A stretch of 64,000 nucleotides of DNA from a bacterium (GTDB lineage Bacteria; Cyanobacteriota; Vampirovibrionia; Gastranaerophilales; Gastranaerophilaceae). The notes under the pieces are model-generated. The model was not told the DNA's origin, searched no databases, and worked only from the letters and a program-made list of their open reading frames with translations. The stretch's first letter is position 1; each line of letters begins with the position of its first letter. Below are positions 17,664 to 26,480 of the stretch, piece by piece. Made by a program: the position numbers and the translations under genes. The stretch is from assembly GCA_017470815.1 (NCBI GenBank), contig JAFUXT010000017.1:1-64000 (forward strand). The letters run 5' to 3'.

Positions 17664-18525
17664 ATCCGCTCAAATTCGGATAATCAGGACTGTAATGATA
17701 TTCTTTTACTCTGTCATCACGGTTACCTTCAATCGTATGTATAATGCCGTCAGAATCGACTTTTGTGACAAAACCGGTGTGAGAGTAGTTGTTCTCATTT
17801 ATAATCATTATATCTCCGGGTTTAATATTTTCTGAAATAAATTTGCCCTTTTGTGATTTGTTTGCCGTATTTATAAAACATCCGTTGCGTATAGCCCACC
17901 GTTTCATTGTTCTGACATCATGAGTACCAAATCCGTCAGGAACGTTTTTCCCTTCATTTCTATATGCTTCATTGACGACATAGGTGACAAAATCTGTGCA
18001 CCACTCCTGGTCATTCGGGTCATCATATTTGCATGTCGGATTTATGCAGAATTTTCTGTGTGAACCGTCAAATTCGGAACAATTTGAGTATTTTCTTGCA
18101 ATTTCAATAAACTTATCGCCTAAATGTTTAGTTGAGGTTGGTTTTGTTATTGTAACTGCACCTGTATTTGTCGCTGAAGAATGAATCGGATTTGTATGTC
18201 CGGAGTTATTATTTCTTTGTGTTGTTGATGGTGCAGAAGTTGGCGGAGTATTTACAGAATCTGTCCGCACTTGCCCGCCGCCAAAATTTGTGGGATATGT
18301 GTAATTATAAGCATACATGTTAGGATAGTAATTATTGTACTGATAATTGTTAAAATATGGTGATGCCATAACAGAACCTCCGCAATAATTCCAAGTAGGA
18401 GTAAACACAGATGTAAAAGGCATATAATTGTTATTGTAATAATTATATGCGTAATAAGCAGTATAACCGCCAAACACTGCATTTAAGTTAGTATTATAAC
18501 TTATTGGTGTGAATAAACCAAACAA
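17644..18525 (-). CDS. CHAP-domain protein with Tyr/Asn-rich N-terminus
   Basis: 293 residues. Residues 1-85 are low-complexity Tyr/Asn/Phe/Gly-rich and begin with the FxG-type segment NAVFGG. Residues 86-130 are a Thr/Ser/Pro linker. The C-terminal part is a CHAP (NlpC/P60-like) amidase/peptidase with Cys176 in EWCTDFV, His249 in YSHTGFV, and Glu266 as likely catalytic residues. There is no classical signal peptide, so how it would reach peptidoglycan is unclear. The start codon appears to be TTG, preceded by AAGGGG. The 3' end overlaps coaE. A peptidoglycan role is inferred. Confidence 0.8.
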   Translation of the reverse strand: MFGLFTPISYNTNLNAVFGGYTAYYAYNYYNNNYMPFTSVFTPTWNYCGGSVMASPYFNNYQYNNYYPNMYAYNYTYPTNFGGGQVRTDSVNTPPTSAPSTTQRNNNSGHTNPIHSSATNTGAVTITKPTSTKHLGDKFIEIARKYSNCSEFDGSHRKFCINPTCKYDDPNDQEWCTDFVTYVVNEAYRNEGKNVPDGFGTHDVRTMKRWAIRNGCFINTANKSQKGKFISENIKPGDIMIINENNYSHTGFVTKVDSDGIIHTIEGNRDDRVKEYHYSPDYPNLSGFIRLTS

Positions 18526-18560
18526 TTATATAATCCCCTTTTTACTTTCTATTTCCCCTA

Positions 18561-18580
18561 TGTTTATATAAAGTATTTTT
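18561..18580 (-). promoter_or_regulatory. AAAATACTTTATA promoter-like block
   Basis: On the minus strand AAAATACTTTATATAAACAT precedes the CHAP gene by about 40 bases. It matches the core block found before the coiled-coil genes at 3532 and 59763. The more distant TGTAAACAAATGT block is absent. Confidence 0.45.
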
Positions 18581-18603
18581 GAGATTAAAAATTGCCTTTT
18601 ATT

Positions 18604-18951
18604 TTAATTTATGTTAAGGAATGATGCTTCTGCTTTTCCCATATCAATAAGTCCCAAAGCATATTCAAAATCCTCGCTGAATTCGTAATCTCCAGTGGTG
18701 AAACCAAAAACTTCGATAAGATTTGAAAGTAAATCGTAATCACTTTTTGGGGTAAAAACATAAAATTTGTTAACATTTTTCATGTATAGAGCAAATTTTG
18801 AATTATCATCTTGAATATCATTTGACATTTTTTTTCTTTGGGCAATTTTATTAGAGCCGTCAAAAGTGTAGTCAGTCAATATACAATGCTCTTTTACTGT
18901 TTCTAAAAGCCTGTACGGTTCAATCCATTTTTTTATGATTAAATTTTTCAT
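18604..18951 (-). CDS. Hypothetical protein downstream of symporter
   Basis: 115 residues with no recognised domain and no membrane or signal segment. Mixed alpha/beta character (KFYVFTPKSDYDLLSNLIEVFG). Its ATG overlaps the stop codon of the DAACS symporter (TAATG), so the two are translationally coupled and probably functionally related. Confidence 0.7.
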   Translation of the reverse strand: MKNLIIKKWIEPYRLLETVKEHCILTDYTFDGSNKIAQRKKMSNDIQDDNSKFALYMKNVNKFYVFTPKSDYDLLSNLIEVFGFTTGDYEFSEDFEYALGLIDMGKAEASFLNIN

Positions 18952-20285
18952 TATGCTATTTCTTCGTATGCCTGAGGATTATTTAACAAATCATAATTTA
19001 TTTCGTTTTCGTTATCAGCAATGGTTGCGGCAACAACTGCATCAGAAGTGACATTGAGAGTAGTTCTGAGCATATCGGTCAATCTTTCTATTGTAAACAG
19101 GAACGCAAATCCTGCAACAAGTTGTTCCGGAGTTAATCCAAGTCCGTTGAGAATCAAAGCGATTGTAATTAGTCCGCCGCCGGGGATACCTGCACATGTA
19201 CTTGAAGCCACTATAGCCAAAAGTGCAATCGCAATTACCATGTAAGGTGTCAGGTGAATACCGTATGCCTGAGTAAGGAAAATAACCGCAACAGTTTGTA
19301 ATAGTGCAGTTCCATCAAAGTTAAGAGTTGCCCCAAGCGGCAGGACAAAACTTGAAATCTTGTGAGAAATTCCTCTTTTTTCGCAGCATGCCATAGTAAG
19401 CGGTAGTGTAGCAGAAGAACTTGCTGTACCAAATGCAACCATAACCGCTTCTGTTATGGCAGAAAAAAGTATCGGAGCAGACACTTTTGAAAAACATCTC
19501 AAAAATATCGGGTAAACCATAAACATTTGTATTGCAAAGCCTGCAAGTATTACAAGTAAATATTTTGAAATCGGTCCGAAAATATCAATACCGAAACTTG
19601 CAATAGCACTTGCTGTCAGTGCAAATATACCGGGAGCCGCAAAAAGCATAATCCAGTCGGTAATTTTCATTGTTGCTGCAAAGACCGATTCAAAAAATGA
19701 TACGATTGGTCTGTTTACATCACCTACTTTTGCAAGCGCAAGTGCGAACAATACTACAAATAAAATTATTGAAACCATATTTCCGTTTGAAAATGCTTCA
19801 ATAGGATTATTAGGAATAAATCCTAAAAACATATCAAGAATTTTGCCTTGTTGCTGCTGCATTGCAACTGCAACATGTGATTGAACATCCGCAGCAATAT
19901 TTTCGGCAATATAATGTTTTGCTCCTGCTCCGGGTTTAAAAATCAGTGCTAAAGCCCCGCCGATTGTTACGGCAATTGTTGTCAAAATACCGTAATATAT
20001 AATCATTTTCGATCCAAATTTTCCGAGTTGCTTGTTATCCCCGACACTTGTTATACCGATAATTATTGCTGAAACTACAAGAGGAATTACGACCATCTGA
20101 ATTAGTCTTATAAATAACTGACCGACAAAAGTCAGTAAGTTTAAAACAATTTCGCTGAATGCGTAATCTGCTTTTGAATGTAAAAATATTCCTAAAACTA
20201 CACCCAAAATAATACCTAAAAATATATGCCAATTTCTCTTAATTCCGAGACCTAACGCAATAAGAATCTGCATGTGGAGTTTCAT
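18951..20285 (-). CDS. Dicarboxylate/amino acid:cation symporter (DAACS)
   Basis: 444 residues with about eight membrane spans and the two re-entrant loops of the GltP/DctA family. Diagnostic motifs are FGTASSSATLPLTM (the serine-rich loop, hairpin 1), GATLNFDGTAL (NMDGT-like), AGIPGGG and a final segment with DMLRTTLNVTSDA that positions substrate residues. It imports dicarboxylates or acidic/neutral amino acids with Na+ or H+ across the inner membrane; the exact substrate is not readable. GAGG precedes the ATG by nine bases. It forms a two-gene operon with the 115-residue protein. Confidence 0.93.
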   Translation of the reverse strand: MKLHMQILIALGLGIKRNWHIFLGIILGVVLGIFLHSKADYAFSEIVLNLLTFVGQLFIRLIQMVVIPLVVSAIIIGITSVGDNKQLGKFGSKMIIYYGILTTIAVTIGGALALIFKPGAGAKHYIAENIAADVQSHVAVAMQQQQGKILDMFLGFIPNNPIEAFSNGNMVSIILFVVLFALALAKVGDVNRPIVSFFESVFAATMKITDWIMLFAAPGIFALTASAIASFGIDIFGPISKYLLVILAGFAIQMFMVYPIFLRCFSKVSAPILFSAITEAVMVAFGTASSSATLPLTMACCEKRGISHKISSFVLPLGATLNFDGTALLQTVAVIFLTQAYGIHLTPYMVIAIALLAIVASSTCAGIPGGGLITIALILNGLGLTPEQLVAGFAFLFTIERLTDMLRTTLNVTSDAVVAATIADNENEINYDLLNNPQAYEEIA

Positions 20286-20395
20286 ATATTAAATCCTCTC
20301 TTAAAACAAATGTAGTATAACTTTGCCATTATACAACTTTATGTTTAAAATTTCAATTAATATTAAGTAAAATGGTACAAATGGTGGGATTTTTC

Positions 20396-20430
20396 GCAAA
20401 AAAAAGCAATGTACATGAGGTGCATTGCTG
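20396..20430 (-). terminator. Minus-strand terminator left of secreted-protein gene
   Basis: On the minus strand AGCAATG and CATTGCT form a stem followed by seven T. No minus-strand gene lies between it and the M16 protease stop at 21096, so it may be where protease transcripts end, after crossing the gene at 20585 antisense. Confidence 0.6.
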
Positions 20431-20530
20431 TTGATTAGGGATATGTGTATCTTAGTCTCTAAGGAGTATATTGTTATGTTATCATTTTATTTTTATTTGA
20501 AATCATACAAATTGATGATATTTTAAAATT

Positions 20531-20559
20531 TTGCATTGAAAGCAGTCATTTGCTATAAT
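20531..20559 (+). promoter_or_regulatory. Sigma-70-type promoter of secreted protein gene
   Basis: TTGCAT (20531-20536), a 17-base spacer and TATAAT (20554-20559). The TTTGCTATAAT context is the same as that of the prepilin promoter at 61094. Confidence 0.8.
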
Positions 20560-20584
20560 CATGTTAAAGTACGGAGATTAAAAT

Positions 20585-21094
20585 ATGAAAAAGATATTTG
20601 TAATAACTTTGGCAGGTTTAATTTTGGGCAGTACTGTTATGGCTTCCGAATACACAAAGTTCTCAAGAAAATTCATAAGACATATCAAAGATTGTGACGC
20701 TTATGAGGAAACAGTAACTTCCAAATATGAGGATATGACCTTTAATACGACAAGAAAGATAACAGGCTGGAAAAACGGTTTTTGCAGATATTCAGAGACA
20801 ATAACATCTGAAGTTGGTGCATACAACCTTGATTGCAGATTTACTGACATCCAACTTGATGATTTGTACGAAGCGATGCGTAATCGTTCAAAAAAAGCCG
20901 AAAAATATTCGCTTGATGTCTATGTCGAAAAAAAGAATCCCAAAACGGGGGATTTAGAATATGTAAAAGATGGTGTTACTGAAATTAAAGGCAACAGGGC
21001 TTATGTTATTTGGGCTAAATACCAAAATAATCCGTTTATTTGTAAACCATCGGAAATTACTATAAAAGCGAGTGATATAGGTAAAAATAAATAG
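20585..21094 (+). CDS. Secreted hypothetical protein
   Basis: 169 residues with a clear signal peptide (MKKIFVITLAGLILGSTVMA, cleavage near residue 21). The mature part has beta-rich, charged sequence and three cysteines, two of them in the CRYSETITSE and LDCRFTD segments, so disulfide bonding is possible. No domain is recognised. The ATG is preceded by CGGAGATTAAAAT. The gene converges on the M16 protease with one base between the stop codons. Confidence 0.8.
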   Translation: MKKIFVITLAGLILGSTVMASEYTKFSRKFIRHIKDCDAYEETVTSKYEDMTFNTTRKITGWKNGFCRYSETITSEVGAYNLDCRFTDIQLDDLYEAMRNRSKKAEKYSLDVYVEKKNPKTGDLEYVKDGVTEIKGNRAYVIWAKYQNNPFICKPSEITIKASDIGKNK

Positions 21095-21095
21095 T

Positions 21096-23681
21096 TTATT
21101 TTGTTACTGTTGACAATACATAATCGTTATTGAAATATTTATTTGCGACTTCAATTATATCGGTATCTGTTACGCTGTTAATCAAATTGATATATTTATC
21201 TTTAAACTCGTAACCTAAGCCCATTGTTTCGTATTTCCCAAGGCTTGATGCCTTTTCTAAATTTGTTTCAAGCCCGATAACATAGTTTCCGATAAGTTTT
21301 TCTTTTGCGTCTTTAAGTTCTTTATCCCCGACATACTCTGTTTTAAGTCTTTTTATTTCTTCAAATAAACCTGCTTTTGCTTTTTCTAATGTTGACGGAT
21401 TTGTACCTATATACAACATAAAACTTCCTCTCAAAACATGCTGGGATAATCCTGAACCGAGTTGATAAGCAAGTCCCTGTTTTTCTCTGAGGTCTATAAA
21501 CATTCTTGAACTCATACCACCGCCCAAAAGAGAATCTATTACCTGCAAAACGGCATAATCTTTAGGGTTATCAATTCCGTCTGTCTGCCAACCGAGCATT
21601 ATCCATGCAGTTTCTGTATCTGCTTTTTGAGTTGCTGTTCTCGGGGTTGTCGGTTTTGAAATCAGTTTGTCAAAATTTTTATATTCAAATTTTTTAGCGG
21701 TATGCGGTTTATCAAAAATTTTATTCATATCTTTGGCAACTTTATCTTTATCAATATTCCCGTTGACTGAAATTATAATATTTTGCGTGTCAAATATATT
21801 ATTATAATATGATATTACATCTTCTCTTGTAATATCAGGCAGACTCTTTTCAAGCACATTAGACGAAATCGTATAATTGCTGTTTTGGAAAATCAACTCT
21901 CTGTATTTTTCAAGCGCAAGCATCAGAGGTTTATCTTTTGCCGCTTTAATCGTGTTTAGTTTATCTGATTTGATTTTTCCGATTTCAACTTCGTCAAAAG
22001 CAGGATTATTAATTATTTCGTTTAACATCTCTATTGTTTTTTCATATTGGTCTTTTGTTGTCAAAACAGAAATCGAAAAACTGTCGGCACTAATTGACGG
22101 CACAATTTTTATCCCGTTGTCTTCAAGAATTTGAGATAGTTCAACAGGTGAATAATTTTTTGTACCTTTTATAAGTGAGTTGCCTGTTACAAATGCAACT
22201 CCGGGTTTATTTTCAATAAGTTGACCGCCTTTTGCATTTATGCTTATTGCTATAATGTCATTGAAATCGTTTTTTGTGTATAAAAGTGTTGAACCGTTTG
22301 AAAGTTCATATTTTTGAGTTTGGGAATTTTCGCTTATAAGTTTTGCATGATAATTTTCGTCTTGTTTTTTATTGGCAACGGGAATATCTTTTTTATCTTC
22401 AGGTAAAAGTATAGAAACCACACTTCTGTCTTTACCTAAATATTTATTTGCTACACGTTTTACATCATCTGCCGAAACATTTTTTATGTTTTGCAGATAA
22501 TTTTCATAAAGTTTTATATCACCCGTTAATGCAACGGTATAACCTATCTCATTTGAAATATTTGAAACAGATTCTCTGGAATAATAAGTGGTTCTTTCAA
22601 TAATATTTTTTGCAAGACTTAATTGTTCTTCAGTTACACTTTTATCCTGAATTTTTTTTATTTCGTCAAAGATTACATCCTGAACGGATTTACATTTGTC
22701 AGGTTCAAAATTTGCACTTATGTAAAATATTCCGTCATCTTTATATGTCATATTCCCTGCGCCGACTGAATATGCAAGACGCTTTTTCTCTTTCAAAATC
22801 TGATTTAAAACAGATGAACGACCTTCGCCCAAAATTGTAGATAAAACATCCATTGCATAAGAATCTTTATCTGTTATGGATGTCCCTCTAAAACCTATAA
22901 GCAGATATCCTGTCTGAATATCAGTATATTCAACCTGTTTTTTTTGCTCCGTTAATTGCTTTTCTTTCGGATAAATATTTTTTTCTGTTTTTTTACTGTT
23001 GCTGTTAAAGACTTCTTTAATTTTATTTAGGGCATAATTTGTATCAATATCTCCTACAACCAAAGTAACCATATTTGATGGTGAATAGTGTGCATTGAAA
23101 AATTCCAAAACCTTTTCTCTTGTAATTGTTTCAATAACATCACTTCTGCCTATTACGCGTCTTTTGTAAGGATGGGTGGTGTAAAGCATTTTATCAATGC
23201 TTTCATACAATTTTTTTTGCGGGGATGTTGAATCTTTGTTTATTTCTTCCAATACAACTTTGCGTTCTTTTTCCATTTCGTTGCGTGGAATCATAGGATT
23301 TGTGAGCATATCGGCATGAAGTTCCATTGCCAGATCAAAATCTTTTGCCGGAATTGTTATGTAATAATGGGTAAAATCTTTGCTTGTCGCAGCGTTTGTA
23401 ATGGCTCCTTTTGTTTCAAGAATTTTATCAAACTCGCCGGGTGCGTGATTTTTTGTTCCTTTAAAAAAGAGGTGTTCTAAAAAATGAGCAACACCGCTAT
23501 TTGAGTCATCTTCATCAATTGAACCTGTTTTAATCCATGTGTCGATGGTTACAATCGGGTTGTTGTGAACTTCCTGAATGATGGCAGTTTGTCCGTTATC
23601 AAGTTTAAATACCTGCGCTCCTGCCCCCCAAGCCATATTTGCACATAATAAAATTGCAGTTATAAGTAAAGTTTTTTTCAT
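21096..23681 (-). CDS. M16 family zinc protease, two-domain
   Basis: 861 residues with a signal peptide (cleavage near residue 20, AWGA). The N-terminal half is a catalytic M16B peptidase. The inverted zinc motif HFLEH is at residues 66-70, with the third ligand Glu near 146 in VVLEEIN. The C-terminal half repeats the fold (DTETAWIMLGWQ, then GLAYQLGSGLSQHVLRGSFMLYIG) but lacks the zinc motif, as usual for the paired inactive domain. Such proteases degrade peptides in the periplasm or outside the cell. GAGG lies before the ATG. There is no terminator between it and the convergent gene. Confidence 0.92.
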   Translation of the reverse strand: MKKTLLITAILLCANMAWGAGAQVFKLDNGQTAIIQEVHNNPIVTIDTWIKTGSIDEDDSNSGVAHFLEHLFFKGTKNHAPGEFDKILETKGAITNAATSKDFTHYYITIPAKDFDLAMELHADMLTNPMIPRNEMEKERKVVLEEINKDSTSPQKKLYESIDKMLYTTHPYKRRVIGRSDVIETITREKVLEFFNAHYSPSNMVTLVVGDIDTNYALNKIKEVFNSNSKKTEKNIYPKEKQLTEQKKQVEYTDIQTGYLLIGFRGTSITDKDSYAMDVLSTILGEGRSSVLNQILKEKKRLAYSVGAGNMTYKDDGIFYISANFEPDKCKSVQDVIFDEIKKIQDKSVTEEQLSLAKNIIERTTYYSRESVSNISNEIGYTVALTGDIKLYENYLQNIKNVSADDVKRVANKYLGKDRSVVSILLPEDKKDIPVANKKQDENYHAKLISENSQTQKYELSNGSTLLYTKNDFNDIIAISINAKGGQLIENKPGVAFVTGNSLIKGTKNYSPVELSQILEDNGIKIVPSISADSFSISVLTTKDQYEKTIEMLNEIINNPAFDEVEIGKIKSDKLNTIKAAKDKPLMLALEKYRELIFQNSNYTISSNVLEKSLPDITREDVISYYNNIFDTQNIIISVNGNIDKDKVAKDMNKIFDKPHTAKKFEYKNFDKLISKPTTPRTATQKADTETAWIMLGWQTDGIDNPKDYAVLQVIDSLLGGGMSSRMFIDLREKQGLAYQLGSGLSQHVLRGSFMLYIGTNPSTLEKAKAGLFEEIKRLKTEYVGDKELKDAKEKLIGNYVIGLETNLEKASSLGKYETMGLGYEFKDKYINLINSVTDTDIIEVANKYFNNDYVLSTVTK

Positions 23682-23699
23682 ATTGTCCTCTTTTTCTCC

Positions 23700-23776
23700 T
23701 CGCCATGCCCTCTACCTTTGGGAGAGGGAGCAGTTGTAGCCGAAGTATAAGGCATACAAATGCGGGTGAGGGTTTA
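23700..23776. repeat. Fragment of long-type hairpin element
   Basis: TTGGGAGAGGG, GAAGTATAAGGCAT and GCGGGTGAGGGT appear in the same order as in the inverted interior of the element at 34216-34798 (about 34500-34566). It looks like a decayed internal piece without the terminal repeats. Confidence 0.5.
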
Positions 23777-23871
23777 ATTTAAGAAAATTATATATTAATG
23801 AAAGTTTTAAGTCTATAACGCAACAAGGCTATACATGGGCAAATTTTTTTTTGTGCAGGTTTAAAACAAAT

Positions 23872-24852
23872 ATGGAAATATATTCTTTATCCCCCCAAAC
23901 TTTTACAGGTTATAAATCAACATTTAGCAAAAAACTTGAAAAAGCACTTGCCGCACAAAGGACAACAAGTCAAAGTGCAAGTAAACTTTTAGACGATTTT
24001 GCTGATATGTATGATAAAAAAGTTTGCATAGATAAAAAAATAGGCTCCGGATTTTACGGTACGGTTTATAAAATTGATGATGGTTATGTATTAAAAAGAG
24101 GAAATGAGCGCTTGGAACCTGAGTTTGGCGGAATTGAAGTTGTAAGAAACAGAAAATTTGCACATTTAAAACACTATTTTGGTGAAGCAATAGCAAAAAT
24201 TTTCAACAATAACGGTGAAGATATGGCAATTTTAAAAAATGTTTATTCAAAAGGAATATCTATTCCTGCCGGTGTGCCTGATGATTTTGCCAAAACACAT
24301 ACAAAAGATGAATGTTTTAAATATTATGCTGATGTTTACCTGCCTAAATTTGCAAGTCTTCCTCAAAGGAGTTTTGACGGAATTGCCAAGGATTTTGCCT
24401 TATTAAATAAAATGTGTACAAAAAGAAAATCTTACTTTTTTGATTTTTTAAATCCGAATAATTTTGTACTTTGCGGTAAAACAATTCGTGTACTTGATGA
24501 AATAAATGAATACGAAAAGCCAACAAGAAACTGTATAACGGATATGTTAGATGTTTTTCTAAACAGGGTTGATTTGGATAATGATGCTGTTTATGATGAA
24601 AAATTGGTAAGTTTGAGAAAAAAATTAACCAAAAAGATTATACTTGCAGGGGCAAGACACAAAGTTCCAATGTGTTATCAAAATACTGATTTGGTTTCAT
24701 GGCAAAAGACATTTAACGATATTTTGGGAATGAATGACTTAAATGTCGGTGAAATGATATCTGATATTAATAACATTGTAAAATTGTATGACAAACCAAA
24801 AGTTCGGGTAGAAGCAGTAAATCAATATCTTGAAGAAATTGTCGGATTATAA
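23872..24852 (+). CDS. Protein-kinase-like fold protein
   Basis: 326 residues. After a short N-terminal tag (SPQTFTGYKS, residues 6-15) a glycine loop GSGFYGTVYK occurs near residues 58-67, followed by a Lys in YVLKRG (about 75), the arrangement of the kinase N-lobe. The C-lobe has DFLNPNNFVLCGKTIRVLDE, comparable to the catalytic loop (D-x4-N) and the metal-binding Asp. The canonical HRD and DFG are absent. It may be an atypical kinase or a pseudokinase. The ATG at 23872 is used because the sequence upstream in frame is not protein-like. No clear ribosome-binding site. Confidence 0.6.
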   Translation: MEIYSLSPQTFTGYKSTFSKKLEKALAAQRTTSQSASKLLDDFADMYDKKVCIDKKIGSGFYGTVYKIDDGYVLKRGNERLEPEFGGIEVVRNRKFAHLKHYFGEAIAKIFNNNGEDMAILKNVYSKGISIPAGVPDDFAKTHTKDECFKYYADVYLPKFASLPQRSFDGIAKDFALLNKMCTKRKSYFFDFLNPNNFVLCGKTIRVLDEINEYEKPTRNCITDMLDVFLNRVDLDNDAVYDEKLVSLRKKLTKKIILAGARHKVPMCYQNTDLVSWQKTFNDILGMNDLNVGEMISDINNIVKLYDKPKVRVEAVNQYLEEIVGL

Positions 24853-24860
24853 TTTTCAGA

Positions 24861-24869
24861 TGTTATAAT
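24861..24869 (+). promoter_or_regulatory. Extended -10 box six bases before ATG
   Basis: TGTTATAAT is followed by ATAAAT and then the ATG at 24876. The predicted transcript start falls on or next to the start codon, fitting a leaderless mRNA. Confidence 0.6.
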
Positions 24870-24875
24870 ATAAAT

Positions 24876-25253
24876 ATGCGCAGATTTCTTATAGCATTTT
24901 TGTTATTAATACAGTCATTTCTTTTGTGTGTCAATGCCGAGGAATTAAATTTCCCTATTCAAAATTCAGACAAACATATTGAATATATTATTAAAGCGCA
25001 GACTACACCCGTCAAAACAATTGGTGTTGATTTTAAAAATTATGAAAATGCACTAATAAGTTTGGGTTCAAAAACACAGGAAATTTTTGCGCATAGAAAT
25101 TCAAACAATTTTGACGGAATATTTATCGGATTTTTCAATTCCGATTTCAAAAATGAAATAAAAAAGCAATTTTTATTATCAAATTACATTTATTCAGAAT
25201 CTCATAATATATCTTCTTGTTTAAAGTATGAGATTCACACAAGAGCACCCTAA
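24876..25253 (+). CDS. Secreted small protein, possibly truncated
   Basis: 125 residues with an N-terminal signal peptide (MRRFLIAFLLLIQSFLLCVNA). The mature region (IEYIIKAQTTPVKTIGVDF) resembles no family I know. The stop codon lies three bases before the left tip of a hairpin element, so insertion may have removed or altered the natural 3' end. No ribosome-binding site is visible; an extended -10 box is six bases before the ATG. Confidence 0.65.
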   Translation: MRRFLIAFLLLIQSFLLCVNAEELNFPIQNSDKHIEYIIKAQTTPVKTIGVDFKNYENALISLGSKTQEIFAHRNSNNFDGIFIGFFNSDFKNEIKKQFLLSNYIYSESHNISSCLKYEIHTRAP

Positions 25254-25256
25254 AAG

Positions 25257-25742
25257 TACATAAAACATATTATCGGTAGTCCTTGAGAGATTAAAATTTC
25301 TGTTTGTTCATTCTTTCTCTTTTCTTGCGATGAAAAGAGAAAGAATGAACCAAGAAAGAGAAAATACGCTATTTCACTGCAATGCCTGACGGCATCGCTC
25401 CGCGCATAAAATATTGTAAGTTGGGCTTTCAGCCCAACAGAAGTTCATTCGTTTTTGTCCTTACGGACAAAAATCAATCAGGCGACTAAAACTACGGCGC
25501 CTTTGATGATAATTTCTCAAGCGCGCGCCGTTGTCCTTAGGCGCGCTAAGAGATTTTTGCCGATAGGCAAAAACACATATTACTGCGTAAGCAGTCTTAT
25601 GCCGCCGAAGGCGGTATTGTAATCAGCGAAGTTTTCTTTTCTTTGGTTCATTTCTTTTCTTTTGCCTCGCAAACAAAAGAAAAGAAATGAACAGGTAGAA
25701 AGTTTTAATCTCTCAAGGACTACCGATAATATGTTTTATGTA
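25257..25742. repeat. Hairpin-array element A (486 bp)
   Basis: The ends form a perfect 40-base inverted repeat beginning TACATAAAACATATTATCGG. Inside are consecutive hairpins: a 19-base stem of GTTCATTCTTTCTCTTTTC, GTTGGGCT/AGCCCAAC, TTTTTGTCC/GGACAAAAA, AGCGCGC/GCGCGCT, TTTTTGCC/GGCAAAAA, ACTGC/GCAGT, CCGCC/GGCGG, and another 19-base stem of GTTCATTTCTTTTCTTTTG. No ORF is supported. The short type is shared with element C at 54469. Confidence 0.9.
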
Positions 25743-25777
25743 AAGATTAAAAATTATGTAGATTTTAGGAGAAAATA

Positions 25778-25906
25778 ATGAGTAAAAATGATAAAAATAA
25801 AAAAGAAATACATACCTCAGAAGGTAATGATGTATTATTCCCTCTTGTGTTCGGAATTGCAGCAACAATTTTGATGGCGATAATTTCCCATTTTATCGGA
25901 GGATAA
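25778..25906 (+). CDS. Small single-pass membrane protein (42 aa)
   Basis: Starts MSKNDKNKKEIHTSEGNDV and continues with one hydrophobic helix of about 20 residues (LFPLVFGIAATILMAIISHF) ending GG. AGGAG precedes the ATG by nine bases and a terminator follows the stop, which together support a real gene. Topology and role are unknown. Confidence 0.65.
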   Translation: MSKNDKNKKEIHTSEGNDVLFPLVFGIAATILMAIISHFIGG

Positions 25907-25910
25907 ATAA

Positions 25911-25940
25911 AAAGGCTGAACGATTTTTCGCTCAGCCTTT
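25911..25940. terminator. Bidirectional terminator between small gene and mscL
   Basis: AAAGGCTGA and TCAGCCTTT form a nine-base stem, with A-rich and T-rich flanks on both strands. It serves the two convergent genes. Confidence 0.85.
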
Positions 25941-25958
25941 CATATAAATAATTTAAAT

Positions 25959-26462
25959 TTATTTTACTTCTGCAGGAATTTCAGATGTACAATACGGGCA
26001 TCTTGTTGCTCGAATATCAATTTGAGAGAAACAATGAGGGCAAGCCTTTTGAGTTGCTGCTGATTCTGTTGCTTCTTCTTTTTTCGCTGCTGCCTGTAAT
26101 TTGTTGATACCTTTAATTAGTAAAAATACTGCAAATGCAACTAAAATGAAACTGATTAATGTATTAATAAAAACCCCGTAATTAATGGTTACCGCACCTG
26201 CTGCCTTTGCGGCTGCCAATGAATCATAATGAGGCATATTGCCCAAATCATCCAATTTTGTCGGCATAGTAAAATACAGGTTTGTAAAATCAACCTTACC
26301 CATCAACCATCCTAAAGGCGGCATAATAACATCATTTACCATAGAATCAACGATTTTGCCAAATGCAGCACCGATAATTATACCTACTGCCATGTCAATT
26401 ACATTTCCTCTAACCGCAAATGCTTTAAATTCGCTTAATTGTCTTTTGCAAAAATCCAACAT
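25959..26462 (-). CDS. mscL: Large-conductance mechanosensitive channel with zinc ribbon
   Basis: 167 residues. Residues 1-115 are Msc[30 protein letters not shown] for TM1, a periplasmic loop, then [23 protein letters not shown] for TM2. The channel opens under membrane tension to release osmolytes. Unlike E. coli MscL (136 residues) it ends in a CPHC and CPYC pair spaced like a rubredoxin-type zinc ribbon (residues about 140-160). The ribbon would be cytoplasmic. GGAG precedes the ATG. It shares a bidirectional terminator with the convergent small membrane gene. Confidence 0.94.
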   Translation of the reverse strand: MLDFCKRQLSEFKAFAVRGNVIDMAVGIIIGAAFGKIVDSMVNDVIMPPLGWLMGKVDFTNLYFTMPTKLDDLGNMPHYDSLAAAKAAGAVTINYGVFINTLISFILVAFAVFLLIKGINKLQAAAKKEEATESAATQKACPHCFSQIDIRATRCPYCTSEIPAEVK

Positions 26463-26480
26463 ATAACTTTCTCCTTTTCT

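Noticed and set aside
25257-25742. Target-site duplication AAG at element A
   Set aside because: A matching three-base repeat is seen at A only; B, C and D do not show one, so it may be chance.
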